A stretch of 64,000 bases of DNA from Streptomyces armeniacus (GTDB lineage: Bacteria; Actinomycetota; Actinomycetes; Streptomycetales; Streptomycetaceae), in contig NZ_CP031320.1 in assembly GCF_003355155.1 (NCBI RefSeq), positions 3,587,367 through 3,651,366 of the forward strand. The letters are read 5' to 3'. The notes beneath the pieces were generated by a model. It searched no databases. It worked only from the letters and a program-made list of their open reading frames with translations, and was not told the DNA's origin. The position numbers and the translations under genes are program-made. Each line of letters begins with the position of its first letter. Position 1 is the first letter of the stretch. Positions 7,542 through 17,053 of the stretch are shown piece by piece.

Positions 7542-9005
7542 TCAGTAGCGGTAGTGGTCCGGCTTGTACGGGCCCTCGACCGGGACGCCGATGTACGCGG
7601 CCTGGTCGGGACGCAGCTCGGTCAGCTTGACGCCGAGGGCGTCCAGGTGGAGCCGGGCGACCTTCTCGTCCAGGTGCTTGGGCAGCACGTAGACGTCGGT
7701 CGGGTACTCCTCGGGCTTCGTGAACAGCTCGATCTGCGCGATCGTCTGGTTCGCGAAGGAGTTGGACATCACGAACGACGGGTGGCCGGTGGCGTTGCCC
7801 AGGTTCAGCAGTCGCCCCTCGGAGAGCACGATGATCTTCTTGCCGCTCTTGAAGGTCCAGGTGTGCACCTGGGGCTTGACCTCGTCCTTGACGACGCCGT
7901 CGATGGCGGCCAGGCCGGCCATGTCGATCTCGTTGTCGAAGTGGCCGATGTTCCCGATGATCGCCTGGTGCTTCATCTTGGCCATGTCCGAGGCCATGAT
8001 GATGTCCTTGTTGCCCGTGGTGGTGACGAAGATGTCCGCCGTCTCGACGACGTCGTCCAGCGTGGTCACCTGGTAGCCGTCCATCGCGGCCTGGAGCGCG
8101 CAGATCGGGTCGACCTCGGTGATGATCACCCGGGCGCCCTGGGCGCGCAGCGACTCCGCGCAGCCCTTGCCCACGTCGCCGTAGCCGCAGATGACGGCGG
8201 TCTTGCCGCCGATCAGGACGTCGGTGGCGCGGTTGATGCCGTCGATCAGCGAGTGGCGGCAGCCGTACTTGTTGTCGAACTTGGACTTCGTCACGGCGTC
8301 GTTCACGTTGATCGCCGGGAAGAGCAGGGTGCCGGCGGTGTGCATCTCGTACAGGCGGTGCACGCCCGTCGTGGTCTCCTCCGTCACACCGCGGATCTCG
8401 GAAGCGAGCTGCGTCCACTTCTGCGGGGTGTCGGCCAGGGTGCGCGTCAGCACCTCGAGGATGACCCGGTGCTCGTCGCTCTCCGCGGCGGTGGCGGGGT
8501 CCGGGACGGACCCGGCCTTCTCGTACTCAACGCCCTTGTGGACGAGCAGCGTGGCGTCGCCGCCGTCGTCCAGGATCATGTTCGGGCCGCCGGTCTCGGT
8601 GCCCGGCCAGGTCAGCGCCTGCTCCGTGCACCACCAGTACTCCTCCAGCGTTTCGCCCTTCCAGGCGAAGACCGGCACGCCCTGCGGCGACTCCGGCGTG
8701 CCCTCCGGGCCCACGGCGACGGCGGCCGCGGCGTGGTCCTGGGTGGAGAAGATGTTGCACGACGCCCAGCGCACCTGAGCGCCCAGGGCGGTCAGCGTCT
8801 CGATGAGCACGGCCGTCTGCACCGTCATGTGCAGCGAGCCGGTGATCCGTGCGCCGGCGAGCGGCTGCTGCGCGGCGAACTCCTTGCGGATCGACATCAG
8901 ACCGGGCATCTCGTGCTCGGCCAGCTGGATCTCCTTGCGGCCGAAGGCCGCGAGGGACAGGTCGGCGACCTTGAAGTCCTGCGTGGTGGAAGTGGCAGTC
9001 GTCAT
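7542..9005 (-). CDS. ahcY: S-adenosylhomocysteinase (adenosylhomocysteinase)
   Basis: 487 residues, the family's normal bacterial length. It reversibly splits S-adenosylhomocysteine into adenosine and homocysteine with bound NAD, relieving product inhibition of methyltransferases. The dinucleotide site [12 protein letters not shown] is at about 270, with the conserved [13 protein letters not shown] and [12 protein letters not shown] blocks, and the chain ends in the expected HYRY. The ATG at 9005 follows a GAGGAG ribosome site; the longer frame adds 35 low-complexity residues and is rejected. A 26-codon upstream ORF ends in an ATGA overlap with this start. Confidence 0.97.
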   Translation of the reverse strand: MTTATSTTQDFKVADLSLAAFGRKEIQLAEHEMPGLMSIRKEFAAQQPLAGARITGSLHMTVQTAVLIETLTALGAQVRWASCNIFSTQDHAAAAVAVGPEGTPESPQGVPVFAWKGETLEEYWWCTEQALTWPGTETGGPNMILDDGGDATLLVHKGVEYEKAGSVPDPATAAESDEHRVILEVLTRTLADTPQKWTQLASEIRGVTEETTTGVHRLYEMHTAGTLLFPAINVNDAVTKSKFDNKYGCRHSLIDGINRATDVLIGGKTAVICGYGDVGKGCAESLRAQGARVIITEVDPICALQAAMDGYQVTTLDDVVETADIFVTTTGNKDIIMASDMAKMKHQAIIGNIGHFDNEIDMAGLAAIDGVVKDEVKPQVHTWTFKSGKKIIVLSEGRLLNLGNATGHPSFVMSNSFANQTIAQIELFTKPEEYPTDVYVLPKHLDEKVARLHLDALGVKLTELRPDQAAYIGVPVEGPYKPDHYRY

Positions 9006-9082
9006 TCGGGGCTGCTCCTCGGGATGTCGAGGTGTGTGGCTTGCTGGTCCGTGCTGCGGCGCAGGAGGCGGACGTGCGGCAT
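9002..9082 (-). CDS. possible 26-aa upstream ORF overlapping the ahcY start
   Basis: On the minus strand an ATG at 9082 opens a 26-codon frame whose TGA shares ATGA with the ahcY start, an arrangement that permits translational coupling. The peptide begins [20 protein letters not shown]. Its start lacks a clear ribosome site, and in high-GC DNA such ORFs arise by chance, so this is a candidate only. If real it could tune ahcY translation. Confidence 0.3.
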   Translation of the reverse strand: MPHVRLLRRSTDQQATHLDIPRSSPE

Positions 9083-9362
9083 GTGACGCGGACATCACGT
9101 CGACGGGCACACGTCTCCCTGGGTCACAGCGCAGTCCGTCGGAGGCCCTCTCTCCCTCGGAGGCCCGTTGTCGCGGGCCGCCCGACCGCCATCAGCAGCG
9201 ACGTCTGTGCTCTACGAATCTACACCGCTCGTCCAGTCGAGCGGATTGCCTAGGGCGGGTTCAAGGGCGACCATGGGTCGGATTTCAGCCCCGGAACCCC
9301 GGCTCGTAGGGTCGTTGACTCATCCTCCCCCACCGTCGAGCCGGCTATGCAAGGAGATATTC
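9083..9362. other. divergent ahcY / PTS intergenic region
   Basis: There is no gene here. The region contains the 20-bp inverted repeat CCGCTCGTCCAGTCGAGCGG (9225-9244, 7-bp arms) suited to a regulator site or a 5' hairpin, and a minus-strand TAGATT candidate -10 next to it. A strong AAGGAGATATTC ribosome site precedes the PTS gene. I found no convincing SAH or SAM riboswitch. Confidence 0.45.
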
Positions 9363-11468
9363 GTGACGAGTTCTGCCGACCCCCGCGATGAGACGGGGAA
9401 GGAGGCCGAGCCCGGGCTGAGGCTGCTCGCCGTGACCGCGTGCCCCACCGGCATCGCCCACACGTACATGGCGGCGGAGAAGCTGACGCAGGCGGCGGAG
9501 GCCCGCGGTATCGGTATGAAGGTCGAGACCCAAGGGTCGATCGGCGCCGAGAACGTACTGACCGACAACGATGTCAGAGACGCGGACGGCATCATCATCG
9601 CCGCCGACAAGGACGTCGCCCAGGACCGGTTCGCCGGCAAGAGGGTGCTGGTCGTGGGTGTCGCAGAGGGCATCAGCGACCCGGACGGCCTGATCGAACG
9701 GGTCCAGCGCGCGCCCGTGCTCAGCGGCGGCGACGGAGGGCCGGGTGCCGGAGCGGGCGCCTCCGGCGGCGAGGGCGGCGGCAAGGGCCGCAGCATCGGC
9801 TACAAGGCGCTGATGAACGGCGTCTCGTACATGATCCCGTTCGTCGTCGTCGGCGGCCTGCTCATCGCGGTCTCGCTCGCCCTCGGCGGCGACCCGCAGG
9901 CCGACGGCGGCCTGGTGATCCCGGACGACACCTTCTGGAAGCACGTCAACGACATCGGGACGATCGGCTTCACGCTGATGGTGCCGATCCTGTCCGGATA
10001 TATCGCCTACGCGATCGGCGACCGCCCAGCGCTCGTGCCGGGCATGATCGGCGGCTGGATCGCCAACACCGGTGAGCTCTACGACTCCAAGTCCGGGGCC
10101 GGTTTCATCGGTGCGATCGTGACCGGCTTCCTGGCGGGATATCTCGTTCAGTGGATCAAGAAGGCGCCGATCCCCAAGTTCGTCCAGCCGATCATGCCGA
10201 TCATCGTGATCCCGATCGTGGCGACGTCGGCGCTCGGCCTGTTCTTCATCTACGTCATCGGCCGGCCGATCTCCTGGGTGTTCGAGAACCTCACCGACTG
10301 GCTCGGCGGCCTGACCGGCACGAGCGCGGCGCTGCTCGGGATCATCCTCGGGCTGATGATCGCGTTCGACATGGGCGGGCCGGTCAACAAGACGGCGTTC
10401 CTCTTCGGCGCGGGCCTGGTGTCCAAGAACCCGGAGGTCATGGGCATGTGTGCGGCGGCGATCCCGGTGCCGCCGCTCGGTCAGGGCCTGGCGACGCTGC
10501 TGCGCCGCCGGTACTTCGACCAGCAGGAGCGCGACACCGGTTACGCCGCGCTGTTCATGGGCTTCTTCGGCATCACGGAGGGCGCGATCCCGTTCGCGGC
10601 GGCCCGGCCCGCGCGCGTGATCCCGGCGAACATGCTGGGCGGCGCGGTCGCCGGCGCCATCGCGGGCATCGGCTCCGTACAGGACAACGTGCCGCACGGC
10701 GGTCCGATCGTCGCGGTGCTGGGCGCGATCGACGGGATGGCGGTGTTCTTCATCGCCATCGTCATCGGTACGGCCGTGACGGGCGTGACGACCGTCGCGC
10801 TCATGTCGCTCGGCCGCGGCGGGGCCGGGAACGGCGCCGCGAAGGCCGCGACGGAAACGGAGGCGGCGGCCGTAAGCGTGCCCGAGCCGGCGCTGGCGGG
10901 CGGCGGCACCGGACCGGCCGCGACGGCGGCGGCGACGGAGACGGCGACGGAGACGGCTGAGGCGGCGGACGAGCCCGCACCTCCGGCGGCGGCAGAGCCC
11001 GCGGACGCGTCCGAAGTGCTCTCCGGGCACCTCACCCGCAGCACCGTCAAGGAGGAGCTGGCCGCGACCGCCAAGGACGACGCCATCCGCGAGATGGCCG
11101 GGCTCCTCGCCACCACCGGCAGGGTGACCGACCCGGAGGAGCTCGTACGGGCCGCCCTCGCCCGCGAGGACCAGGGCACCACCGGGCTCGGTGAGGAGAT
11201 CGCCATCCCGCACGCCAAGACGGACGCGGTCTCCGCGCCCGTCGTCGGCTTCGCGCGCTCCGCCGAGGGCATCGAATGGGGCGCGCTGGACGGTACGAAG
11301 GCGCGGCTCGTTTTCATGATCTCCGTGCCGGAGGCGGCCGCGGGCGACGAGCACCTGCGCATCCTGGCGCTGCTGTCGCGGAAGCTGATGGACCCGGGTT
11401 ACCGGGAGCGGCTGCTGGCGGCGCCCGACAGGGACGCGATCATGTCCGTGCTGGGCGAGATCCGGTAG
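9363..11468 (+). CDS. fructose-family PTS permease, EIIB-EIIC-EIIA in one chain
   Basis: 701 residues with three fused PTS domains in the order B-C-A. EIIB is at about 20-115 (ACPTGIAHTYMAAE with the phosphorylated Cys), EIIC at about 140-490 with eight or more membrane segments and the family loop GGPVNKTAF, then a low-complexity Ala/Glu linker, and EIIA at about 555-701 (EEIAIPHAKTDAV with the phosphorylated His). It imports and phosphorylates a ketose or mannose-type sugar at the inner membrane. A GTG start follows AAGGAGATATTC. No fruK kinase or fruR regulator is adjacent; the mannose-phosphate genes nearby suggest fructose or mannose intake. Confidence 0.93.
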   Translation: MTSSADPRDETGKEAEPGLRLLAVTACPTGIAHTYMAAEKLTQAAEARGIGMKVETQGSIGAENVLTDNDVRDADGIIIAADKDVAQDRFAGKRVLVVGVAEGISDPDGLIERVQRAPVLSGGDGGPGAGAGASGGEGGGKGRSIGYKALMNGVSYMIPFVVVGGLLIAVSLALGGDPQADGGLVIPDDTFWKHVNDIGTIGFTLMVPILSGYIAYAIGDRPALVPGMIGGWIANTGELYDSKSGAGFIGAIVTGFLAGYLVQWIKKAPIPKFVQPIMPIIVIPIVATSALGLFFIYVIGRPISWVFENLTDWLGGLTGTSAALLGIILGLMIAFDMGGPVNKTAFLFGAGLVSKNPEVMGMCAAAIPVPPLGQGLATLLRRRYFDQQERDTGYAALFMGFFGITEGAIPFAAARPARVIPANMLGGAVAGAIAGIGSVQDNVPHGGPIVAVLGAIDGMAVFFIAIVIGTAVTGVTTVALMSLGRGGAGNGAAKAATETEAAAVSVPEPALAGGGTGPAATAAATETATETAEAADEPAPPAAAEPADASEVLSGHLTRSTVKEELAATAKDDAIREMAGLLATTGRVTDPEELVRAALAREDQGTTGLGEEIAIPHAKTDAVSAPVVGFARSAEGIEWGALDGTKARLVFMISVPEAAAGDEHLRILALLSRKLMDPGYRERLLAAPDRDAIMSVLGEIR

Positions 11469-11488
11469 CCGAGACCCGTAACAAGATC

Positions 11489-11520
11489 GGAGGCGGTGCG
11501 GGGCTCCCCGCACCGCCTCC
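11489..11520. terminator. convergent terminator hairpin
   Basis: A perfect 15-bp GC stem (11489-11503 with 11506-11520) around a 2-base centre lies between the PTS gene and the convergent cation-transporter gene, nine bases before the latter's stop. It can serve both strands. Confidence 0.75.
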
Positions 11521-11528
11521 CCCCTCCG

Positions 11529-12506
11529 CTACTTCTTCAGGCCGGGCCCCGCCTCGGAGTCAGCGTCTGCGTCCGCGTCCGCGCCGGAGTCCCCGCCCCC
11601 GCGCAGCAGGTCCGGCTCCAGGTAGATGACCCGGGCGATCGGCACGGCCTCCCGTACGCGGTCCTCCGCGTCGTTGATCGCCTGCGCGACCTGCGCCGCC
11701 GTGTCGTCGTGCTGCACCGCCACCTTGGCGGCGACGAGCAGTTCCTCCGGCCCGAGGTGCAGCGTACGCATGTGGATCACACCGGTGACCGTGCCGCCCG
11801 AGACCAGTGCCTCGCGGATACGGGCCACCTGGCTCGCGTCGGCCGCCTCGCCGAGCAGCAGCGACTTGGTCTCGGCCGCCAGGATGACGGCGATCGCGAC
11901 CAGCAGTACGCCGATGCACAGCGTGCCCACGCCGTCCCAGACGCCGTCGCCGGTGCCCAGCGCCATGAGGACGCCGCCGAGCGCGAGGATCAGGCCGACG
12001 AGCGCGCCCAGGTCCTCCAGCAGCACGACGGGCAGTTCGGGCGCCTTGGCCCGCTTGATGAACTGGGTCCAGGTCAGCGAGCCGCGGACCTCGTTGGACT
12101 CCTGGATGGCCGTACGGAACGAGAAGGTCTCGGCGATGATCGCGAACACCAGCACGCCCACCGGCCAGTACCAGTGGTCGATCTCGTGCGGGTGCTTGAT
12201 CTTCTCGTAGCCTTCGTAGAGCGCGAAGACGCCGCCGACCGCGAAGAGGACGACGGAGACGAGGAAGCTGTAGACGTAGCGTTCCCGCCCGTAGCCGAAG
12301 GGGTGCTCCTCGCTGGCGGCCCGCTTCGCCTTCTTGCCGCCGACGAGGAGCAGCGCCTGGTTGCCCGAGTCGGCGAGCGAGTGCACGCCCTCCGCGAGCA
12401 TCGAGGACGAGCCGCTGAAGGCGAACGCCACGAACTTGGCCACCGCGATGGACAGGTTGGCGCCCAGCGCGGCGACGATCGCCTTCGTTCCGCCTGATGC
12501 ACTCAT
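11529..12506 (-). CDS. cation diffusion facilitator family transporter
   Basis: 325 residues with six predicted membrane helices between about 10 and 225 and a cytoplasmic C-terminal domain. The family signature is SMLAEGVHSLADSGNQALL, and the helix pairs carry the His/Asp residues expected for Zn, Fe or Mn antiport. The C-terminus has an Asp-Ala run. The ATG at 12506 follows AAAGGGA and opens MSASGGTKAIVAALGANLSI. It is upstream of nothing on its strand; manA lies 61 bases before it and may be cotranscribed. The metal cannot be told. Confidence 0.9.
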   Translation of the reverse strand: MSASGGTKAIVAALGANLSIAVAKFVAFAFSGSSSMLAEGVHSLADSGNQALLLVGGKKAKRAASEEHPFGYGRERYVYSFLVSVVLFAVGGVFALYEGYEKIKHPHEIDHWYWPVGVLVFAIIAETFSFRTAIQESNEVRGSLTWTQFIKRAKAPELPVVLLEDLGALVGLILALGGVLMALGTGDGVWDGVGTLCIGVLLVAIAVILAAETKSLLLGEAADASQVARIREALVSGGTVTGVIHMRTLHLGPEELLVAAKVAVQHDDTAAQVAQAINDAEDRVREAVPIARVIYLEPDLLRGGGDSGADADADADSEAGPGLKK

Positions 12507-12567
12507 ACGAGGAGGGTCCCTTTCTCCGTGCGCCGCGCGCCGTGGTGCCACGGCCGGGCGCCCTGTG

Positions 12568-13791
12568 TCAAACGGCCACTGTCGCGCGGAAGATCGTACC
12601 TTCGCCGGAGACCTCCAGCCGGTCTTCCGCAGCGGCGTACGCCGACTGCCCGCGTTCCAGGGCGAGTTCGGAGCCGTCACCGGCATCGCGGAGGAGGACG
12701 CGGCCCTCGGTGCACAGCAGGATGACGGGTGCGCGTCCCGCCAGCGTCTGTGGCCGCCCGTCCGCCGCAAGCACCAGCCGGGAGAGCCGGAACTCGCCGA
12801 CAGGGGCGGCGTATGCCTCCTCGGCGCCGTCCGCCTCGGGGCGCAGGATCTCCGGCGGGCTGCTCTCGAAGCGGACGATCCGCAGCAGTTCGGGCACGTC
12901 GACGTGCTTGGGGGTGAGACCGCAGCGGAGCACGTTGTCGGAGTTCGCCATGATCTCGATGCCCAGCCCGTCCAAGTACGCGTGCGGCACTCCGGCACCG
13001 AGGTAGAGCGCCTCGCCGGGCTGCAGGCGTACGTGGTTGAGCAGCATCGCCGCGATGACGCCCGGGTCGCCGGGGTAGTGCCGGGCGATCGAGGCGTACG
13101 GGCCGTACGGGCCGTGTGGTCCGTCCTGTCCGTCCGGAGCGGCCTGGGCGTCCGCCGAGGACCGCCGCTCCGCGGCTGCCGCCGCCTGGGCCACGGTCCC
13201 GGCGATCTCGTCACGGTCGGCGGTCAGCACCGCCGTGAGCACCTCGCGCAGGGCGTCGTTCTCCGGGCTGGCGTGCAGGATGTCCACGTACGGCTTGAGC
13301 CCGTCGACGTCGAGCCCCGCGAGCAGGTCGGCGGCCTCGGCCGCGGGCCGGAAGCCGCAGAGGCCCTCGAACGGGGTGAGGGCGCAGACGAGTTCGGGCT
13401 TGTGGTTCCGGTCCTTGTAGTTCCGGTGGGGCGCATCGACCGGTACGCCCTGTGCCTCCTCGGCCGCGAAGCCCTCGGCCGCCTGCGTCAGGTCGGGGTG
13501 CACCTGGAGGGACAGCGGGGCGGCGGCCGCGAGCAGCTTCAGCAGGAACGGCAGCCGCGGCCCGTAGGCACGTACGGTCGCGGCGCCCAGTTCACGTTCC
13601 GGATCGGCCTCGATCACCTCGGACAGTGGCACCGGTCCGGCGCCGCGGTCGAGGTGCGAGGGGGCGCCGGGGTGCGCGCCCATCCACATCTCGGCCTGCG
13701 GCTCGCCGGTGGGGGGCACGCCGAGCAGTTCGGGGATGGCGGTGGTGGAGCCCCAGGCGTAGGGGCGCACGGCGTTTTCGAGGCGGTCCAT
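12568..13791 (-). CDS. manA: mannose-6-phosphate isomerase, class I
   Basis: 407 residues. It interconverts mannose 6-phosphate and fructose 6-phosphate and feeds GDP-mannose synthesis. Visible type I features are the N-terminal NAVRPYAWGS, the zinc-site segment LSLQVHPD, the catalytic block HKPELVCALTPFEGLCGFRP and the C-terminal cupin (YLGAGVPHAYLDGLGIEIMANSDNVLR). The length is typical. The ATG at 13791 is the first plausible start. It forms a sugar-phosphate block with the SIS, Trm112 and phosphomannomutase genes on the same strand. Confidence 0.95.
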   Translation of the reverse strand: MDRLENAVRPYAWGSTTAIPELLGVPPTGEPQAEMWMGAHPGAPSHLDRGAGPVPLSEVIEADPERELGAATVRAYGPRLPFLLKLLAAAAPLSLQVHPDLTQAAEGFAAEEAQGVPVDAPHRNYKDRNHKPELVCALTPFEGLCGFRPAAEAADLLAGLDVDGLKPYVDILHASPENDALREVLTAVLTADRDEIAGTVAQAAAAAERRSSADAQAAPDGQDGPHGPYGPYASIARHYPGDPGVIAAMLLNHVRLQPGEALYLGAGVPHAYLDGLGIEIMANSDNVLRCGLTPKHVDVPELLRIVRFESSPPEILRPEADGAEEAYAAPVGEFRLSRLVLAADGRPQTLAGRAPVILLCTEGRVLLRDAGDGSELALERGQSAYAAAEDRLEVSGEGTIFRATVAV

Positions 13792-13845
13792 GGTGGTGCG
13801 GGCTTCCTGACTGTTCGCTGTGGGCGCTGCTACGGGACGGAAACG

Positions 13846-13912
13846 GCGGAGACGACGCGGATGACGCGCGCTGCGGAGACGACGCGGGCGGCGGGAGCTG
13901 CGGAGACGACGC
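13846..13912. repeat. three 27-bp-period degenerate tandem repeats
   Basis: The core GCGGAGACGACGC occurs exactly at 13846, 13873 and 13900 in the interval between manA and the SIS gene. The constant 27-bp period indicates tandem duplication; no function is apparent. Confidence 0.55.
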
Positions 13913-13924
13913 TCACGGCCGGGC

Positions 13925-15115
13925 TCAGGACGCGTCGCCCGCGGCGAGCGTGAGGTAGACGGCGGCGAAGTCGGTGGTGGCGATCAGCTCGGCCGCCGCC
14001 TCCAACGGCCCGCTGTCCTCGGCCGGTTCGAGTTCGCTGAGCGGGATGTCGTGCGCGTACGCGAGATCGCGGGCGGCGACGACGGCGGAGCTCCCGGTGG
14101 GCGCGTGCTCGCGCAGCAGCACGATCCTGGTGTGCAGCGACTCCGCCTCCTCCACGCGGTCGCGGAAGAAGTCGCCCGGGTCACCGGCCGCCCCGAAAGC
14201 GCCCGTGAGCAGCGCGCCGTGCCCGTCGAACGCCTCCGGCAGCTCCGCGGGGAGCGCCGGCCGCCCCGCGAGCGAGGCGAACGTCGTGGCGCAGTGCCGC
14301 GCCGCGGCCCCCGCGATCTGCCCCTCGCTCCACAGCAGCGGGAGCGCGCCCGCGAGCTCGGCGGCGAGGGTCTTGCCGGGGTTGCTGTACGTCTCGACGG
14401 CGGGGCCGCACCGCTCGGCCGTCCGGTCCAGCCGGTCGGCGAGCGCCTGGAGCGCGGTGGGCGGCGCGGAGAGCAGGCCGAGCCGGTCGCACAGGGCGAG
14501 GAGCGGGGTGATGAGCGCCCACAGCGTGCCGGGCGCGCTGACCGGCGGCTGCGTCCGCTGCTCGGCGGTGGCGGTGCCGCTCCCGCCGGACTGGACGGCG
14601 GCGGGCGGCTCGTACGGTACGGGGCTGGCGGCCAGCGGGATGGTCAGGCCGCGGGTCTGCCCGGTCGCCTCGGCGAGCGTCGTACGGGCGGGGGTGACGG
14701 AGACGACGGTGCAGCCGCGCCGGTACGCCTGCTCGACCAGCGCCTCCAGGCCCGGTTCCTCGCCGCCGGAGGTCGCGATCAGCAGCAGGTCGAGCGGCCC
14801 GGCCCAGCCCGGCAGCGGCCAGCTCAGCGCGGCGGGCGCGGCCTGCGCGCCGGTGGGGCGCAGCAGCGTGACGGGCACACCGCCGTTGCCGAACGCGCCG
14901 AGCAGGTCGGCGACGCAGCTGGTGGCCGGCCCGTACCCGGCGACGAGCACCGCGCGCGGCCGCCCGTCGGGACGGAGGCCGGCGAGTCCGGCGTCGTCGG
15001 CGAGCCGTATGGCCGTACGCGCCCGGGCCCCGGATTCGGCCGCGCCGTGCAGCAGTCCGTGCACATCGGCTCTGGCCAACGCGTCGGGGACATCGAACAG
15101 TGACTCGTCGAGCAT
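13925..15115 (-). CDS. SIS-domain protein, phosphoglucose/phosphomannose-isomerase-like
   Basis: 396 residues with two sugar-isomerase (SIS) lobes: AVLVAGYGPATSCVADLLGA near 55, LLLIATSGGEEPGLEALVEQAYRRG near 110, and a C-terminal PGI/PMI-type half with VETYSNPGKTLA. Homologues in this position are annotated as phosphosugar isomerases; the reaction has not been shown to my knowledge. The ATG at 15115 (MLDESLFDVPDALARAD) sits about ten bases after GGAGG. Between manA and the Trm112/phosphomannomutase pair, it probably takes part in hexose-phosphate handling. Confidence 0.85.
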   Translation of the reverse strand: MLDESLFDVPDALARADVHGLLHGAAESGARARTAIRLADDAGLAGLRPDGRPRAVLVAGYGPATSCVADLLGAFGNGGVPVTLLRPTGAQAAPAALSWPLPGWAGPLDLLLIATSGGEEPGLEALVEQAYRRGCTVVSVTPARTTLAEATGQTRGLTIPLAASPVPYEPPAAVQSGGSGTATAEQRTQPPVSAPGTLWALITPLLALCDRLGLLSAPPTALQALADRLDRTAERCGPAVETYSNPGKTLAAELAGALPLLWSEGQIAGAAARHCATTFASLAGRPALPAELPEAFDGHGALLTGAFGAAGDPGDFFRDRVEEAESLHTRIVLLREHAPTGSSAVVAARDLAYAHDIPLSELEPAEDSGPLEAAAELIATTDFAAVYLTLAAGDAS

Positions 15116-15158
15116 CCGGTGGGAGCCTCCGATCGGGCGCCGTGCCGTTAACGGTTCG

Positions 15159-15386
15159 TCAGGCGGGGCGGCGGGCCTCGTCGACGAGCAGGACGGGGAT
15201 GTCATCGCGGATGGGGTACGCCAGGCCGCAGTCCGCGCCCGTGCAGACCAGCTCGCCGCCGGAGGCACCCTCCGCGCCCTCCGCACCCGCGGAACCGCCC
15301 TCTCCGCCCGCGTCCGGTTCCTCGCGCAGCGGCGCGTGGCACGCGGGGCAGGCGAGGATCTCGAGGAGCCCGGCTTCGAGCGGCAT
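15159..15386 (-). CDS. Trm112-family zinc-ribbon protein
   Basis: 75 residues. CPACH near the N-terminus and a second Cys pair (CTGADCG) form a zinc ribbon, ending in the family's [16 protein letters not shown] segment. A Gly/Ala/Glu-rich insert of about 20 residues (from a short DNA repeat) separates the two Cys pairs and makes the protein longer than the ~60-residue norm. Trm112 proteins bind and activate partner enzymes, usually methyltransferases. Its fixed place beside SIS and phosphomannomutase genes may point to another partner. Confidence 0.85.
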   Translation of the reverse strand: MPLEAGLLEILACPACHAPLREEPDAGGEGGSAGAEGAEGASGGELVCTGADCGLAYPIRDDIPVLLVDEARRPA

Positions 15387-15549
15387 GGGGTGTGTCCCTT
15401 CGGAGGCAAGCACGGCAGGCGAGCGCGCACGGCGACTGTGGGGCCAGGGTACCGCCGGGCACTCGCGCCCGACCGTACGGGCGCCCCTGGGCACGCGCGC
15501 CCGCCCGGGGCGCGGCCCGGCCGCGCCCCGTACGCCCCACCGCGCCCCG

Positions 15550-16914
15550 CTACGCCCCGATGAGCTCCAGCACCTCGTCGCGCACCGTGCCGACCGTCGC
15601 CGCGTCCCGCGCCTCCACGTTCAGCCGGAGCAGCGGCTCCGTGTTGGACGCGCGCAGGTTGAACCACCAGTCGGCGGCGGTCACCGTCAGCCCGTCCAGC
15701 TCGTCGAGTTCGACGCCGTCGCGGCCCGCGTACGCGCCCTTGACCGCCGCGAGGCTGGCCGCCTGGTCGGCCACGGTGCTGTTGATCTCGCCGGATGCGG
15801 CGTAGCGGTCGTACTTCGCGACGAGGTCCGACAGCGTGCCCTCCTGGCCGCCGAGCGCGGCCAGTACGTGCAGGGCGGCGAGCATGCCGGTGTCGGCGTT
15901 CCAGAAGTCGCGGAAGTAGTAGTGCGCCGAGTGCTCGCCGCCGAAGATCGCGCCGGTGGCGGCCATCTGCTCCTTGATGAACGAGTGCCCCACCCGCGTA
16001 CGCACCGGGACGCCGCCCGATTCGCGGACGACCTCGGGCACCGACCAGGAGGTGATGCAGTTGTGGATCACGGTGGAGCCGGGCGACTTGGCCAGCTCGC
16101 GGGCGGCGACCAGGGCGGTGATGGCGGAGGGCGAGACGGGGTCGCCGTTCTCGTCGACGACGAAGCAGCGGTCGGCGTCGCCGTCGAAGGCGATGCCGAG
16201 GTCCGCGCCGGTCTCGCGTACGCGTGCCTGCAGGTCGACGATGTTCTTCGGGTCGAGCGGGTTGGCCTCGTGGTTCGGGAAGGTGCCGTCCAGCTCGAAG
16301 TACATGCGGTCCAGCTCGACCGGCAGCCCGTCGAGGACGGTGGGCACGGTGTGCCCGCCCATGCCGTTGCCCGCGTCGACCACGACGCGCAGGGTGCGCA
16401 TCGACGTCAGGTCCACCAGCGCGCGCAGGTGTGCGGCATAGTCGGCGAGCACGTCCCGTTGGGTGACGGTGCCTTCCGGCGCGTCCGTGGCGGGCAGCCC
16501 GGCGGCGGACCACTCCTCGACGAGCGCGCGGATCTCGGCCAGGCCGGTGTCCTGCCCGACGGGTGCCGCACCGGCGCGGCACAGCTTGATGCCGTTGTAC
16601 TGGGCGGGGTTGTGCGACGCGGTGAACATCGCGCCGGGCAGTCCGAGGCTGCCGCTGGCGAAGTACAGCTGGTCGGTCGAGCACAGCCCGATCTCGGTGA
16701 CGTCCGCCCCGCGCCGTGCCGCGCCGCGCGCGAACGCCCGCGACAGCCCCGGCGACGACGGCCGCATGTCGTGCCCCACCACGATCGCGTCCGCACCCGT
16801 GACCTTCACGAACGCGGCGCCGAACAGCTCGGACAGCCCTTCGTCCCACTGGTCCGGCACCACACCGCGCACGTCGTACGCCTTCACGATCTGCGACAGA
16901 TCAGCAGCGGCCAT
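15550..16914 (-). CDS. manB: phosphomannomutase/phosphoglucomutase
   Basis: 454 residues, the standard length for alpha-D-phosphohexomutases. It interconverts mannose 6-phosphate and 1-phosphate (possibly glucose too). The phosphoserine loop [11 protein letters not shown] places Ser at 100, the metal loop is DGDADR near 242, the sugar loop is GEHSAHYYF, and the phosphate-binding loop is [10 protein letters not shown]. The ATG at 16914 follows GGGAGGG at five bases and opens [17 protein letters not shown]. The product would feed the NDP-sugar synthase encoded at 29.6-30.7 kb. Confidence 0.95.
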   Translation of the reverse strand: MAAADLSQIVKAYDVRGVVPDQWDEGLSELFGAAFVKVTGADAIVVGHDMRPSSPGLSRAFARGAARRGADVTEIGLCSTDQLYFASGSLGLPGAMFTASHNPAQYNGIKLCRAGAAPVGQDTGLAEIRALVEEWSAAGLPATDAPEGTVTQRDVLADYAAHLRALVDLTSMRTLRVVVDAGNGMGGHTVPTVLDGLPVELDRMYFELDGTFPNHEANPLDPKNIVDLQARVRETGADLGIAFDGDADRCFVVDENGDPVSPSAITALVAARELAKSPGSTVIHNCITSWSVPEVVRESGGVPVRTRVGHSFIKEQMAATGAIFGGEHSAHYYFRDFWNADTGMLAALHVLAALGGQEGTLSDLVAKYDRYAASGEINSTVADQAASLAAVKGAYAGRDGVELDELDGLTVTAADWWFNLRASNTEPLLRLNVEARDAATVGTVRDEVLELIGA

Positions 16915-17053
16915 GCAGCCCTCCCGGAATCCTCGACGGATCCCCAAACCTACCGGCCCTTCCGCCGCCGTACCCGCGCAGGGCCGCCGGGGCGGCGGCC
17001 GTTCAGCCCGGCTTCAGCAGGAGTTCGGCGGCGCGCAATCGTACGGGGGCCCG

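Noticed and set aside
9006..9362. S-adenosylhomocysteine or SAM riboswitch upstream of ahcY
   Set aside because: I looked for the SAH riboswitch core and SAM-type helices; only the ribosome site GAGGAGC resembles part of it and the pairing partners are missing.
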